Source: JAGVSR01 sp963750715
GTDB lineage: Bacteria; Pseudomonadota; Alphaproteobacteria; Rhizobiales; Hyphomicrobiaceae
DNA: 64,000 nt
Reading direction: 5' to 3'
NCBI GenBank assembly: GCA_963750715.1
Contig: CAVVRP010000008.1
Coordinates: forward strand, 124,001 to 188,000
Positions 37,531 to 46,325 of this stretch are shown piece by piece. Position 1 is the stretch's first letter. Each line of letters starts with the position of its first letter. The notes under the pieces are model-generated. The model saw nothing but the letters and a program-made list of their open reading frames with translations, did no database searches and had not been told where the DNA came from. The position numbers and the translations under genes are program-made.

Positions 37531-37553
37531 CGACGTCCGAGGGGACGGCAAGA

Positions 37554-37587
37554 CGGCGCTCGAGGTGAACCCCGGACGCCGCTTTTT
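37554..37587 (+). terminator. probable terminator after mcd
   Basis: CGGCG (37554-37558) and CGCCG (37577-37581) can pair around an 18-base loop, followed by TTTTT at 37583-37587. It lies 24 bases past the mcd stop. Confidence 0.5.
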
Positions 37588-37730
37588 AGTTTGCGCCAAC
37601 CCAACCAGTCACTCCAAGTCCGGCACGATGAGCCCATGCCGGGGGAGGCGGACTTTTCGTGCACCGGCCGGCGCGCGGATGCGCGGAGCCAACGGGCAGT
37701 CTTCGGCGCCGCTGCCATTGAGCGATGTCG

Positions 37731-38576
37731 TCAGTCGTTGCACTTAAAGGTTACCGTTGCGAACGGGACCTTAAGGCGGCAATGACCGGGGCTCGTTTCC
37801 TTGATGCCGTAGCCGGTTTCGCGCTCAATCTCGCCGAGCTTGTCGACCAGGCCCTTCGTGACGGGACCGCCGTTATCGGGCTCGTCCTCGGCTTCCGCCG
37901 TTTTCGTCTCCTTGTTGTCTTTCGTTGCGGCGGCGGGCGGCGCGGCGTCCGGATTGTCGGGATTGGGCTTTTCGCCCTCAACCGGCTTGCCGGCGACGGC
38001 CGGAGGCGGCGGCGTGGCAGCCACCTTCGGTTCGATTAAAGGAGGCACGTCCGAAGAGGCCGGCGGTTCGGCCTTCGCCGATGGTGCCGGAACGGGCGCG
38101 GGCGCAAGTACGGGTGCAGGGGCTGCGGGTTGCGCCGGATCGGCCTTGGCCAGCTGAGTGGCGTCGCATCGCACGAGATCCGTGGGGGCCTTGGTCCAGA
38201 TCATCGTCTTGGAAAAAAGCTTGGTGCCGGCATAGCCTTTCACGCGCAGCGTGCCGTCGGCCAGCGGCTTCAGCTCGACGTCGTATCGGCGCTTCCGTTC
38301 GGGGCTGTAGATCCAGCCGTTGTCCCACAGTCCGGTGGAGACGGGGAACGCTTCGCCGATGATCTGGCGTCCGCAGCCCTTGCTGTCGGTTTCGTCCTTC
38401 ACCCAGACGACATGGCCGCACAGTTTGCCGCCGCAGTCCTTGATCTCGATGGCGCCGCGGCCGGTGTCGTTCAGCCATGTACCGGTGGGGTCGCTGGCAG
38501 CCTCGGCACCGCCGGCGCAAGACGCTGCAAAGGCAAGTAAAACTACGAGCCCGCAGGCGCGTGTTCTGATCGGCAT
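37731..38576 (-). CDS. DUF2147 exported protein with long Pro/Ala-rich C-terminus
   Basis: 281 residues. Signal peptide MPIRTRACGLVVLLAFAASC AGG, then the DUF2147 domain (about 28-125) with GTWLNDTGRGAIEIKDCGGK and LCGHVVWVKDE. A Pro/Ala/Lys-rich segment of about 90 residues follows, and then a conserved-looking end, YGIKETSPGHCRLKVPFATV. GAGGAGG stands just before the ATG at 38576. DUF2147 proteins are periplasmic with unknown function. The Cys in FAASC could be a lipid acceptor, though the context is weak. Confidence 0.87.
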   Translation of the reverse strand: MPIRTRACGLVVLLAFAASCAGGAEAASDPTGTWLNDTGRGAIEIKDCGGKLCGHVVWVKDETDSKGCGRQIIGEAFPVSTGLWDNGWIYSPERKRRYDVELKPLADGTLRVKGYAGTKLFSKTMIWTKAPTDLVRCDATQLAKADPAQPAAPAPVLAPAPVPAPSAKAEPPASSDVPPLIEPKVAATPPPPAVAGKPVEGEKPNPDNPDAAPPAAATKDNKETKTAEAEDEPDNGGPVTKGLVDKLGEIERETGYGIKETSPGHCRLKVPFATVTFKCND

Positions 38577-38749
38577 GGAAGCCTCCTCTGTCACACCAAG
38601 ACATAAGTGCATTGAAGCACCGGACCGGCTCAGCAATACACAGACCTATTCGCGACGAGAATATCCCGCTTTGGTTCCATCATGGCAGTTCCGTGCGGCA
38701 CAGCCACGCCGAAAGATGCAGTGAACGGTGTTTTCACAGCTTCTGGTTG

Positions 38750-38795
38750 AAAAACACAAACGGCCAGACAGCACCCCCGCGCTGTCCGGCCGTTT
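38750..38795 (-). terminator. strong rho-independent terminator after gcrA
   Basis: On the reverse strand AAACGGCCGGACAGC pairs with GCTGTCTGGCCGTTT (one mismatch) around GCGGGGGT, followed by GTGTTTTTC. It lies about 60 bases past the gcrA stop and before the DUF2147 gene, separating the two units. Confidence 0.8.
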
Positions 38796-38852
38796 CCCCC
38801 TACCCCCCGCTGCCAAAGGTTGCCCTCCGGCATAATCACTCGACGTGCCCGA

Positions 38853-39428
38853 TCACGCGTCCGCCGTTTCCTTGCCACCCGAAACCGATGCGGGCGCGGC
38901 GATGACCGGCATCGATGGCTCCTGCATATCGCGCTCGCGGCGGCGTGCCTGCGGCGGCTGGAAGGCGCGGCGGGCGTGGAATTCGCAGTACGGCAGACCC
39001 GGAACCTTGTTCTTGCCGCAGAAGTGGAAGTCGGCCAGTTGCGGATCGCCGATCGGCCAGCGGCAACTGCACTCGACGAGCGTCTGGATGGTCTTGCGCT
39101 CGGCTATCGGGATCACGAGTTCCTCGACCGCCGGTATGAACGGTTCGGCGTCCGGCTGATACAGGGCGCGAACGGTCGGGTTGCCGTTGGTGGCGAAGCG
39201 CGACGGCTTCGCCATACGCTTGGCGGCTGCGGCATTGGCGGAGCGGGGCCGGGCACGATGCGACTTCATCCGCGATGTGGTGGCGCGTCCGGAAAGACCC
39301 AACCTGTGGACTTTACCGATTACGGCGTTGCGCGTTACGCCGGTCAGGCGGCAGGCGATCTGACTGGCGCTCAGTCCTTCCGACCAGAGCTTCTTCAGAA
39401 GCTCGACGCGCTCATCGTTCCAGCCCAT
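38853..39428 (-). CDS. gcrA: GcrA cell-cycle regulator
   Basis: 191 residues. The N-terminal HTH MGWNDERVELLKKLWSEG and IACRLTGVTRNAVIGKVHRL is the GcrA signature. A basic linker and a C-terminal cysteine-containing end (CRWPIGDPQLADFHFCGK, LPYCEFHARRAF) follow. GcrA works with sigma-70 RNA polymerase at promoters with methylated GANTC in alphaproteobacteria, upstream of the CtrA circuit. Length and layout are normal for Hyphomicrobiales. This is good evidence for the host class. Confidence 0.95.
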   Translation of the reverse strand: MGWNDERVELLKKLWSEGLSASQIACRLTGVTRNAVIGKVHRLGLSGRATTSRMKSHRARPRSANAAAAKRMAKPSRFATNGNPTVRALYQPDAEPFIPAVEELVIPIAERKTIQTLVECSCRWPIGDPQLADFHFCGKNKVPGLPYCEFHARRAFQPPQARRRERDMQEPSMPVIAAPASVSGGKETADA

Positions 39429-39900
39429 GGGTCATGGCTCCCAAAATACAAATTGATCATCCGGGCGCGCCGAAGGGCACGCCGGTGCACAAGCGGGAGA
39501 GGCGCGGCGGGGACAAGCGGCAGCGAAAAACGCGCGCGCATACCCGGCGGGCCGAACCCGTTACAAACGCTTGACAGGGGACTCGAACTGACTGACGCGG
39601 ACTAACGGATGCGCCCGCAACTCTGTGGGGCCACTCACGCGTGCCGGCGACGGAACAAACAAGGTCGCGATACACCGCGACATCTCGTGGCCGGACAAGG
39701 ACAGACTACTACGACTAGTTTTTCGTCTACAAGGCGCGCGCCGCACTACCGAATCCATTGACACAGACACGTGGCTCAGCTGCCACATATCGATTCGCCG
39801 GAGCCCGCATTACAAGCTCTCCGCCGGTCATCCCCGTATTTAATCGATCTGGAAAAGCGGCTGGACGTCGGGCACCTCCGGGTGCGTGGGTATTGCAACA
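39429..39900. other. intergenic region, gcrA / argD
   Basis: About 470 bases without a convincing gene between divergent gcrA and argD. It contains a GANTC site at 39580-39584. TTGACA hexamers occur at 39571 and 39759 without good partners; the better promoter is listed separately. Frames up to 112 codons on either strand show no family resemblance. Confidence 0.4.
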
Positions 39901-39929
39901 TTGACACAGACTGGGCCCGCCGGTATCAA
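39901..39929 (+). promoter_or_regulatory. argD: sigma-70-like promoter of argD
   Basis: TTGACA at 39901-39906, 17 bases, then TATCAA at 39924-39929. Transcription would begin near 39936, about 55 bases before the argD start, and run straight into the hairpin at 39943. Confidence 0.5.
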
Positions 39930-39942
39930 CCCGCTTTTCCTG

Positions 39943-39965
39943 GCCGCCGGAAGGGCGGCTTTTTT
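39943..39965 (+). terminator. argD: terminator-like hairpin in the argD leader
   Basis: GCCGCC and GGCGGC pair around a five-base loop, followed by six T. It lies between the promoter-like sequence and the argD ribosome-binding site GGGAGAGG (39973-39980). It may be an attenuator, or end a transcript coming from upstream. Confidence 0.5.
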
Positions 39966-39991
39966 GATTTGTGGGAGAGGGAATGGGCGCC

Positions 39992-41231
39992 ATGTCCAAG
40001 CCCGCACCAGCCCCAGTGTCCGCCCCGGCGGCGGCCACACGCGATCCGCACGTCGTGATGGGCACCTACGCACGCCAGGACGTGGTTTTCGCGCGAGGAG
40101 AAGGTTCCTGGCTGGTCTCGGAAACTGGCGAGCGCTACCTCGACTTCGGCACCGGCGTCGCCGTCAATGCGCTCGGCCATGCCCACCCCCGCCTCGTCGC
40201 CGCGCTGCATGAGCAGGCGGGACTGCTTTGGCACACATCGAACCTCTATCGCGTGGCGGGACAGGAAACGCTGGGTACGCGGCTCGTCGCCGAGACCTTC
40301 GCCGACAAGGTGTTCTTCTGCAATTCCGGCGCGGAGGCCTGCGAAGGCGCCATCAAGACGGCGCGCCGCTACCACTACGTCAACGGCTCACCGCAGCGCT
40401 GGCGCATCATCACGTTCGAAGGCGCCTTCCATGGCCGCACGCTGGCGACGATCGCGGCCGGCGGCAACGCCAAGTATCTCGAAGGCTTCGGCGAACCGGC
40501 CGGCGGCTTCGATCATGTTCCGTTTGCGGATCACACCGCACTCCATGCCGCCATCGGTCCGCGAGACCGCCGCTGTCATGATAGAGCCGGTGCAGGGCGA
40601 GGGCGGCGTGCGCACAGTGCCACCTCAGTGCCTGCAGGGCATTCGCAAGCTGTGCGACGATCATGGACTGCTGCTGATCTTCGACGAAGTGCAGAGCGGC
40701 GTCGGGCGCACGGGCAAACTGTTCGCGCACGAATGGTCGGGCATGACGCCCGACATCATGGCCATCGCCAAGGGCCTCGGCGGCGGGTTCCCCGTCGGCG
40801 CGTTCCTGGCCACGGCCGAGGCGGCCAAGGGCATGACGCCCGGCACGCATGGCTCGACTTTCGGCGGCAACCCACTGGCGATGGCGGTGGGCAACGCGGT
40901 GCTCGATATCATTCTCGAACCCGGTTTTCTCGACGGCGTCCGCCTCAAGTCCAATCGCCTCAAGCAGGGACTTGAGAGTCTCAAGGACCGCTTTCCCGAC
41001 GTGGTCGAAGAGGTGCGCGGCGAAGGCCTGCTCACCGGCCTCAAGTTGAGGCCGCCGGCCGGCGATGCCGTCAAGGCCGCGCTTGCCGAGAAGCTGCTCT
41101 GCGTCGCCGCCGGCGACAACGTCATGCGCGTGCTGCCGCCGTTGAACGTCGAGGACGCCGAGATCGGCGAAGCGATCCAGCGTTTATCGCTCGCTTTCAC
41201 GAACCTTCAAAAACACGCCCGCCCGGCTTGA
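39992..41231 (+). CDS. argD: acetylornithine aminotransferase (one-base frameshift)
   Basis: PLP-dependent class III aminotransferase; interconverts N-acetylglutamate semialdehyde and N-acetylornithine in arginine synthesis, and often also serves in lysine synthesis. From MSKPAPAPVSAPAAATRDPH the frame runs to HTALHAAI, then shifts to VRETAAVMIEPVQGEGG. Removing one G at 40556-40557 gives 412 residues. Motifs: YLDFGTGVAVNALGHAHP, FCNSGAEACEGAIKTAR, LLIFDEVQSGVGRTG and the PLP-lysine region IMAIAKGLGGGFPVGA. The ATG at 39992 has better spacing to GGGAGAGG than that at 39983. argF and hslO follow, a common alphaproteobacterial order. An arginine-prototroph gene with one lesion suggests a sequencing error. 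Confidence 0.9.
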
Positions 41232-41268
41232 AACCGAAGCGGCACAACGGAGCTCGTTTGCAAGCGCC

Positions 41269-42204
41269 ATGGCCAAGGCAAGCACACCCCGACACTTCCT
41301 CGATATCGACGGCATAGACGCCAAGACGCTGCGCCGGATCGTCGACACCGCGCTCGCGATGAAAGCCGCCGGCAAGTGTGCTCCGGCGAAATTCGCGCCG
41401 AAGGACATCGCGCATCAGGTTTTGGTACTGATCTTCGAGAAGCCCTCGACGCGCACGCGCGTATCGTTCGACGTCGCCATGCGACAGCTCGGCGGCCAGA
41501 CCATCGCATTGAATCACACCGACCTGCAGCTCGGGCGAGGCGAAAGCATAGCGGACACGGCGCGCGTTTTGTCGCGCTACGCCGACGCCATCATGATCCG
41601 CGCCAACGCCCACGCAACGCTTGTTGAGCTTGCGCGCCATGCGTCCATCCCCGTAATCAACGGGCTGACGGAAAAAACGCATCCATGCCAGATCATGGCC
41701 GACCTGATGACGTTCGAAGAGCATCTCGGGCCGATCAAGGGTCGCACGGTCGCCTGGGTCGGAGATGGCAACAACGTCGCCGCATCGTGGATGCACGCCG
41801 CTGCGAAATTCGAGTTTACTCTCAAGATCGCCTGCCCGGACGAGTTGCGCCCCGAGAAGGACGTCACGGACTGGGTGAAGCGCGAGAAGGCCGATGTCGT
41901 CATCTCCGACGATCCAGTGAAGGCGGTGCGCGGCGCTGATTGCGTCGTCACGGATACCTGGGTCTCGATGGGTCAGACCGATGCCGCGCGGCGCAAGCAG
42001 ATGTTGAAACCCTACGCGGTCGATGAGGCGCTCATGTCGAAAGCCGCCAAGGGTGCGATCTTCATGCACTGCCTGCCGGCCTATCGCGGGCATGAAGTGT
42101 CGGCTGGCGTCCTCGACGGACCGCGCTCGGTGGTGTTCGACGAGGCCGAAAACCGCCTGCACGCTCAGAAGGCCATTCTGGCCTGGTGTCTCGGAGCGGG
42201 TTGA
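41269..42204 (+). CDS. argF: ornithine carbamoyltransferase
   Basis: 311 residues. Makes citrulline from ornithine and carbamoyl phosphate. The carbamoyl-phosphate motif is in EKPSTRTRVSFDVA (about 63-76). The ornithine-side motif VSMGQTD is present, and HCLPAYRG is near residue 266. It follows argD by 37 bases and its stop overlaps the start region of the hslO-like gene, so one operon. Confidence 0.96.
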   Translation: MAKASTPRHFLDIDGIDAKTLRRIVDTALAMKAAGKCAPAKFAPKDIAHQVLVLIFEKPSTRTRVSFDVAMRQLGGQTIALNHTDLQLGRGESIADTARVLSRYADAIMIRANAHATLVELARHASIPVINGLTEKTHPCQIMADLMTFEEHLGPIKGRTVAWVGDGNNVAASWMHAAAKFEFTLKIACPDELRPEKDVTDWVKREKADVVISDDPVKAVRGADCVVTDTWVSMGQTDAARRKQMLKPYAVDEALMSKAAKGAIFMHCLPAYRGHEVSAGVLDGPRSVVFDEAENRLHAQKAILAWCLGAG

Positions 42205-43151
42205 ATGAGAGAGGCCGCAAAAACGGCTTCGAAGGCCTCGACGCCGACGACCTCGTTCTGCCGTTCGAGACCGTGCGATCGAGGGTGAAGGGCCGGTTCG
42301 TGCGCCTCGCCGGCGTGGTTGATACGATCCTGTCGCGGCACGCCTACCCCGATGTGGTCCGTGGAGACTCTCGGCAAAGCCATAGCGCTCGTTGCTTGCT
42401 GGCTCGGCGCGCCGCTTCTGCCGGGTAGCCACCTCGGCCTGCAGACGCGCACAGATGGCGTCATCCGCTTCATCCTCGCCGACTATGAGGCGTCGGGCCG
42501 ACTGCGCGGATATGCGAGCTTCGACGCGGAAAAACTCGCGCATCTGGATAACGGCGGGAAGCCGCCGCAGCAGAGCGTTCTGATCGGCAAGGGCCACCTC
42601 GCGCTGACGCTCGCCAACGGAATTGAAGAAGACCGCTATCAGGGCATCGTGGAACTCGACGATCATAGCATTCACACTACTACTACCGCCAGTCGGCCCA
42701 GCTGCCGACCTACGTCCGCCTCGCCATTGCGCGTCACCGTTCGGCGTCGGGCGATCGCGCGTGGCGCTGGCGTGCCGGCGGCTTCATGATCCAGCATCTG
42801 TCGGCGTCTGCCGAAGCCGACGACACCCGCGGTGTCAACGAGGTGGATTAGGATTGGCAGCGCGCGCGCATTCTGGCGGCAACCGTCGAGGATCACGAAC
42901 TGCTCGATCCGACGCTGCCGCCCGATCGCCTGCTCTACCGCCTGCTGCACGAGGAAGGCGTTGTCGCCTTCAAGCCTCAGCACGTCAATGCTCATTGCCG
43001 CTGTTCGCGCGAACGCGTGTCGATGTTTCTGACGCGCTTTTCGGATGCGGACTTCGCCGATCTGAAGGACCCGGACGGCGGCATCTCCGTCACCTGCGAG
43101 TTCTGCAACACCGCCTATCGCTTCCCCGGCGAATGTAGGACGGCGGAGTAA
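42201..43151 (+). pseudogene. hslO: Hsp33 redox chaperone (two frameshifts and an in-frame TAG)
   Basis: Hsp33 holds unfolded proteins under oxidative stress through a zinc-bound cysteine switch. The chain is in pieces: DDLVLPFETVRSRVKGRFVR from a TTG or GTG start overlapping argF; then, one base shifted near 42355, LGKAIALVACWLGAPLLPGS and LTLANGIEEDRYQGIVELDD. Next, shifted near 42670, comes YYYRQSAQLPTYVRLAIARH. A TAG at 42849-42851 then replaces what should be an acidic residue before DWQRARILAATVEDHELLD. The zinc cysteines are kept (HCRCSRERV and CEFC). The C-terminus ends at the TAA at 43151. Three lesions make true decay possible, but the surrounding code is well conserved. Confidence 0.8.
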
Positions 43152-43153
43152 AC

Positions 43154-44548
43154 TTACCGCTTCCACTTCTTCGGCGCCACAAGGTAGCCGATGATGTTGC
43201 CCGAGCGGTTGCGCAACTCCTCCAGCCGGTCGAACACCTCGCGCGGGTGGAGCGTGTGGCCTTCCGCTGTGACACGCACGCGGTCTTCGTGCTGCAGGTT
43301 CTCCAGGATCGGCTGTGCTGTCTTGTGCAGCATGGCGATGGTGGCGATGGTGCGCCGGGACATGTTGGGGGGCACTTTCGGAACGACGCTCGAGATCATG
43401 TCTTTGACGCCTTTCGACAGATAACTCGACAGGCGGCCGAACACGCCGATCAGCCGCACTGTGTAGTCTTCCCTGAACCTGTAGCCATAGAGGTCCATCC
43501 ACTCGAACAGTTTGGTCATGATCATGTCCTGAAGGCGCAGGCGCGGCGTGAACCGATAATCCTGCCATTCCGCGACAAGATCGAGATGGGGCTCGATTTC
43601 AAGATCGCCCGGCGCAAACGTCTCGTTCGCCTTGACACCGACGCGCTTGAAGAAATCCCGATTCTTGGCGTCGAGCAGCGTCGTGAACGTCGGCAGCTTC
43701 AGGCGACCGTGGCTGGCATCCTCGTAGGCGAGGCGGATGAGCTTGGAGCAGAACAGTTCGTTGTAGCTGTGCAGCCGCATCGAGAAATCGTAGAGGATCC
43801 GCCTTCCGTAGCTTTCGTGCGAGCGGCGGACGTGATTGTAGATGCGGCGCGAGGCGTCGGCTGCGAGAGCGGCATCCTTGTGGCGAAACAGCATGGCGCG
43901 GGCGATGCCGTGCTGGAGCGCGTCCTTCAGCGGCGAGACGACTGCGCCCAACTCGATCAGGCTCTCAACCACCCACATCTTGCCGGCCTCGTCGACATGC
44001 ACGATCGAGGCATGACTGAATTGGGAATTGATGTCGCCAATGCGCGCGATGGCCGCACTATTGTGATGCATGCCGCGTACCAGCAGGATGTCGCCCGAGC
44101 GGAAGGCGAGATCGCGCCCGGTATCGAATGCCGGATGCACGAACGTATTATAGCTCGACTCCCGGAACGCGCGAATCGGGACATCGCCTTCGCCGGCGAC
44201 CTGATGACCGGAATTGAGTTCGCCCAGCATGTCGGACGCGTAGCGAAGGATACGCAGGCAATCACGCAGTGCCTTTTGCGCCTCGCGTGTCATAAGGCCT
44301 TTGGCGTGCCACTCGGGGATACGGTCGCGCAGGCTCGTGCGCAGCCGGAAGATGCCGGTCATGAGAGACGGCGCGGCGGCGCGCAGCTCAGGACCGCTGT
44401 ATCGGCCAAGATCACGCTCGTAGACCTCGCGATAGAGCCGCCTGAGATTGCGAACGAGGTCTTCGGTGGTTGTCGCGGGAGCCACCGCACGCGCCTGCAA
44501 CGTCTTGAAGTCGTCTTCGAAACTCGAAACCGCTGACGCTACCGGCAC
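43154..44548 (-). CDS. YiiX/YebB-like NlpC/P60-superfamily cysteine hydrolase
   Basis: 464 residues from a GTG at 44548; a start at 44620 is also possible, and earlier codons run antisense over argE. The first 170 residues are helical (TTEDLVRNLRRLYREVYERD). Then comes a permuted papain-like domain with FRSGDILLVRGMHHN, the His of FSHASIVHVDEAGKMWVVES and the Cys of YNELFCSKLIRLAYEDA, as in YiiX/lecithin-retinol-acyltransferase-like enzymes. A long C-terminal helical part follows. No signal peptide is evident. Substrate unknown: peptidoglycan peptides or lipids are the family's possibilities. Confidence 0.75.
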   Translation of the reverse strand: MPVASAVSSFEDDFKTLQARAVAPATTTEDLVRNLRRLYREVYERDLGRYSGPELRAAAPSLMTGIFRLRTSLRDRIPEWHAKGLMTREAQKALRDCLRILRYASDMLGELNSGHQVAGEGDVPIRAFRESSYNTFVHPAFDTGRDLAFRSGDILLVRGMHHNSAAIARIGDINSQFSHASIVHVDEAGKMWVVESLIELGAVVSPLKDALQHGIARAMLFRHKDAALAADASRRIYNHVRRSHESYGRRILYDFSMRLHSYNELFCSKLIRLAYEDASHGRLKLPTFTTLLDAKNRDFFKRVGVKANETFAPGDLEIEPHLDLVAEWQDYRFTPRLRLQDMIMTKLFEWMDLYGYRFREDYTVRLIGVFGRLSSYLSKGVKDMISSVVPKVPPNMSRRTIATIAMLHKTAQPILENLQHEDRVRVTAEGHTLHPREVFDRLEELRNRSGNIIGYLVAPKKWKR

Positions 44549-44645
44549 GACGCACCCTGGACAGTCGATTGAAAGACTGGCGGCCGCGTCCCCGCGGCTG
44601 CACGGCGGCACCCTGCACATGCCCTGTGTCAAACGCAAGATGGCC

Positions 44646-45806
44646 TCAGGACTGCGCCCAATCGGCGAGGCGTTCGAGAAACACACCGCAGCGCTCCAGT
44701 TCGGCGATCTCGACCCACTCGTTGGCTGTGTGGGCCTGCGCGATCGAACCCGGCCCGCACACGACCGACGGCGCGCCGGCATCCTGAAAAAGGCCCGCTT
44801 CCGTTGCATACGACACGGCATGGGTCTCGTTCTGGCCGGCGAGGCGAAGCGCAAGCGCGACTGCCTCAGACTGTGCGCCGGCCGAGAACGGCGGCACATA
44901 GTTACGCCGGCTGATCGTGATCTGGGCTTCCGGCGCCACGCCCTGCATTTCCGGCAGGCATTGCGTTTCGGCGAAGCGCCGCACGCGCGTTTCGATGGCG
45001 TCGATGTCGAGACCCGGCAGCGCCCTCACCTCGAAGCCGAACCGCGCCGAAACCGGCACGATGTTGGACGCCGTGCCGCCTTCGATCCGCGTCACCTGAA
45101 GTGTGGGAGTCGGCGGTTCGAAGCGTCGATCCGGCGCAAGCCCAAGAAGCTCCTGCTCCATGCGCGCCAGTTCGCCCAGCAGGCGGCCTGTGTAGGTGAT
45201 CGCATTCACGCCGAGATGGGACATGCTCGAATGCGCGGCGCGTCCCTGGACTTCGACTTGCCAGCGCACGGGTCCTTTGTGGGCGTCAACGACCATCATG
45301 GAGGTCGGCTCACCGACGATCACGGTGCGCGGACGCGGCAGTCGCGTCCCGAACTCGCCGATCATCGGGCGCACGCCGATGCAGCCGATCTCCTCGTCGT
45401 AGGAGAAGGCGATATGGATGGGCACGCGCAGGCGACTTTGCACGAACATGGGCACGGCCGCCAGCACGCAGGCGAGGAAACCCTTCATATCCGAAGTACC
45501 TCGGCCGTACAGGCGGCTGTCTTTTTGCGTCAGCGTGAACGGATCTGTATCCCAGGCCTGGCCGTCGACGGGGACCACGTCCGTATGTCCGGAGAGACCA
45601 ATGCCGGCGACGCCCGCCGGCCCAATCGTCGCGAACAGGCTCGCCTTCTGGCCGTCCGCAGTCGGCACGAGATGAGAGGCGACGCCATGCTGCGCCAGGT
45701 AGTCTTCCACAAAGCCGACCAGCGCCATGTTGGACCTGTGGCTGGTCGTGTCGAAAGCCACTAGGCGCGCTAGCAGTTCGGTGACGGAGTAGTCGGGTCC
45801 GGTCAT
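44646..45806 (-). CDS. argE: acetylornithine deacetylase
   Basis: 386 residues of the M20 metallopeptidase family; hydrolyses N-acetylornithine to ornithine. Metal-binding motifs: GLSGHTDVVPVDGQAW (His about 74) and LYGRGTSDMKGF (Asp about 106). The EEIGC segment carries the catalytic Glu. A dimerisation domain lies between about 175 and 285. It is on the strand opposite to argD-argF, next to the YiiX-like gene. Confidence 0.93.
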   Translation of the reverse strand: MTGPDYSVTELLARLVAFDTTSHRSNMALVGFVEDYLAQHGVASHLVPTADGQKASLFATIGPAGVAGIGLSGHTDVVPVDGQAWDTDPFTLTQKDSRLYGRGTSDMKGFLACVLAAVPMFVQSRLRVPIHIAFSYDEEIGCIGVRPMIGEFGTRLPRPRTVIVGEPTSMMVVDAHKGPVRWQVEVQGRAAHSSMSHLGVNAITYTGRLLGELARMEQELLGLAPDRRFEPPTPTLQVTRIEGGTASNIVPVSARFGFEVRALPGLDIDAIETRVRRFAETQCLPEMQGVAPEAQITISRRNYVPPFSAGAQSEAVALALRLAGQNETHAVSYATEAGLFQDAGAPSVVCGPGSIAQAHTANEWVEIAELERCGVFLERLADWAQS

Positions 45807-45847
45807 GGAATTCCGGTTCTCGGCGGGGCCTGGGACCGCTCCGCGCG

Positions 45848-46255
45848 TCAGTTCATGCTGCGCACGGCGAACGGGCTGTCGAGCGAGAACGCCGGCACAG
45901 TCACATCAAACATCTTACCGCTTTCGCCAGTCATCTGATAGCTCCCCGCCATGATCCCAGATGGCGTCGCCAGAGGGCAACCGGACGTATAGGTGAAGGA
46001 TTGGCCGGGAGCGATGGTCGGCGTCTGGCCGACGACGCCGGGTCCGCGCACCTCTTCCGTGCGGCCGAATGCATTGGTGATCTTCCAGACGCGGGATTTA
46101 AGCTGAACCGTCTCCTTACCTTGGTTGGAGATCTCGATCGTATAGGTCCAGAAGTAATAGCTCTCGTCCGGCGCGGATTGGTCCTCGTTGTATTCGGGCT
46201 GAACGCGAATACGGATGCCCTTCGTGGTCGCTTCATAGAGGCTGTCGCGTTTCAC
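45848..46255 (-). CDS. apaG: ApaG protein
   Basis: 135 residues, one ApaG/FBXO3-type beta domain: IRIRVQPEYNEDQSAPDESY, FWTYTIEISNQGKETVQLKS, then GPGVVGQTPTIAPGQSFTYT and SGCPLATPSGIMAGSYQM. Long linked to Co2+ resistance in enterobacteria; its biochemical role is unclear. It lies directly downstream of metZ on the same strand, a usual order in Hyphomicrobiales. Confidence 0.94.
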   Translation of the reverse strand: MKRDSLYEATTKGIRIRVQPEYNEDQSAPDESYYFWTYTIEISNQGKETVQLKSRVWKITNAFGRTEEVRGPGVVGQTPTIAPGQSFTYTSGCPLATPSGIMAGSYQMTGESGKMFDVTVPAFSLDSPFAVRSMN

Positions 46256-46325
46256 GGGCTATGCTCTCGCTGAAGAAAACTGACGCTTTGAGTTTAGGGC
46301 GGCCGAGTTCGCCGTCAATAGCAGC

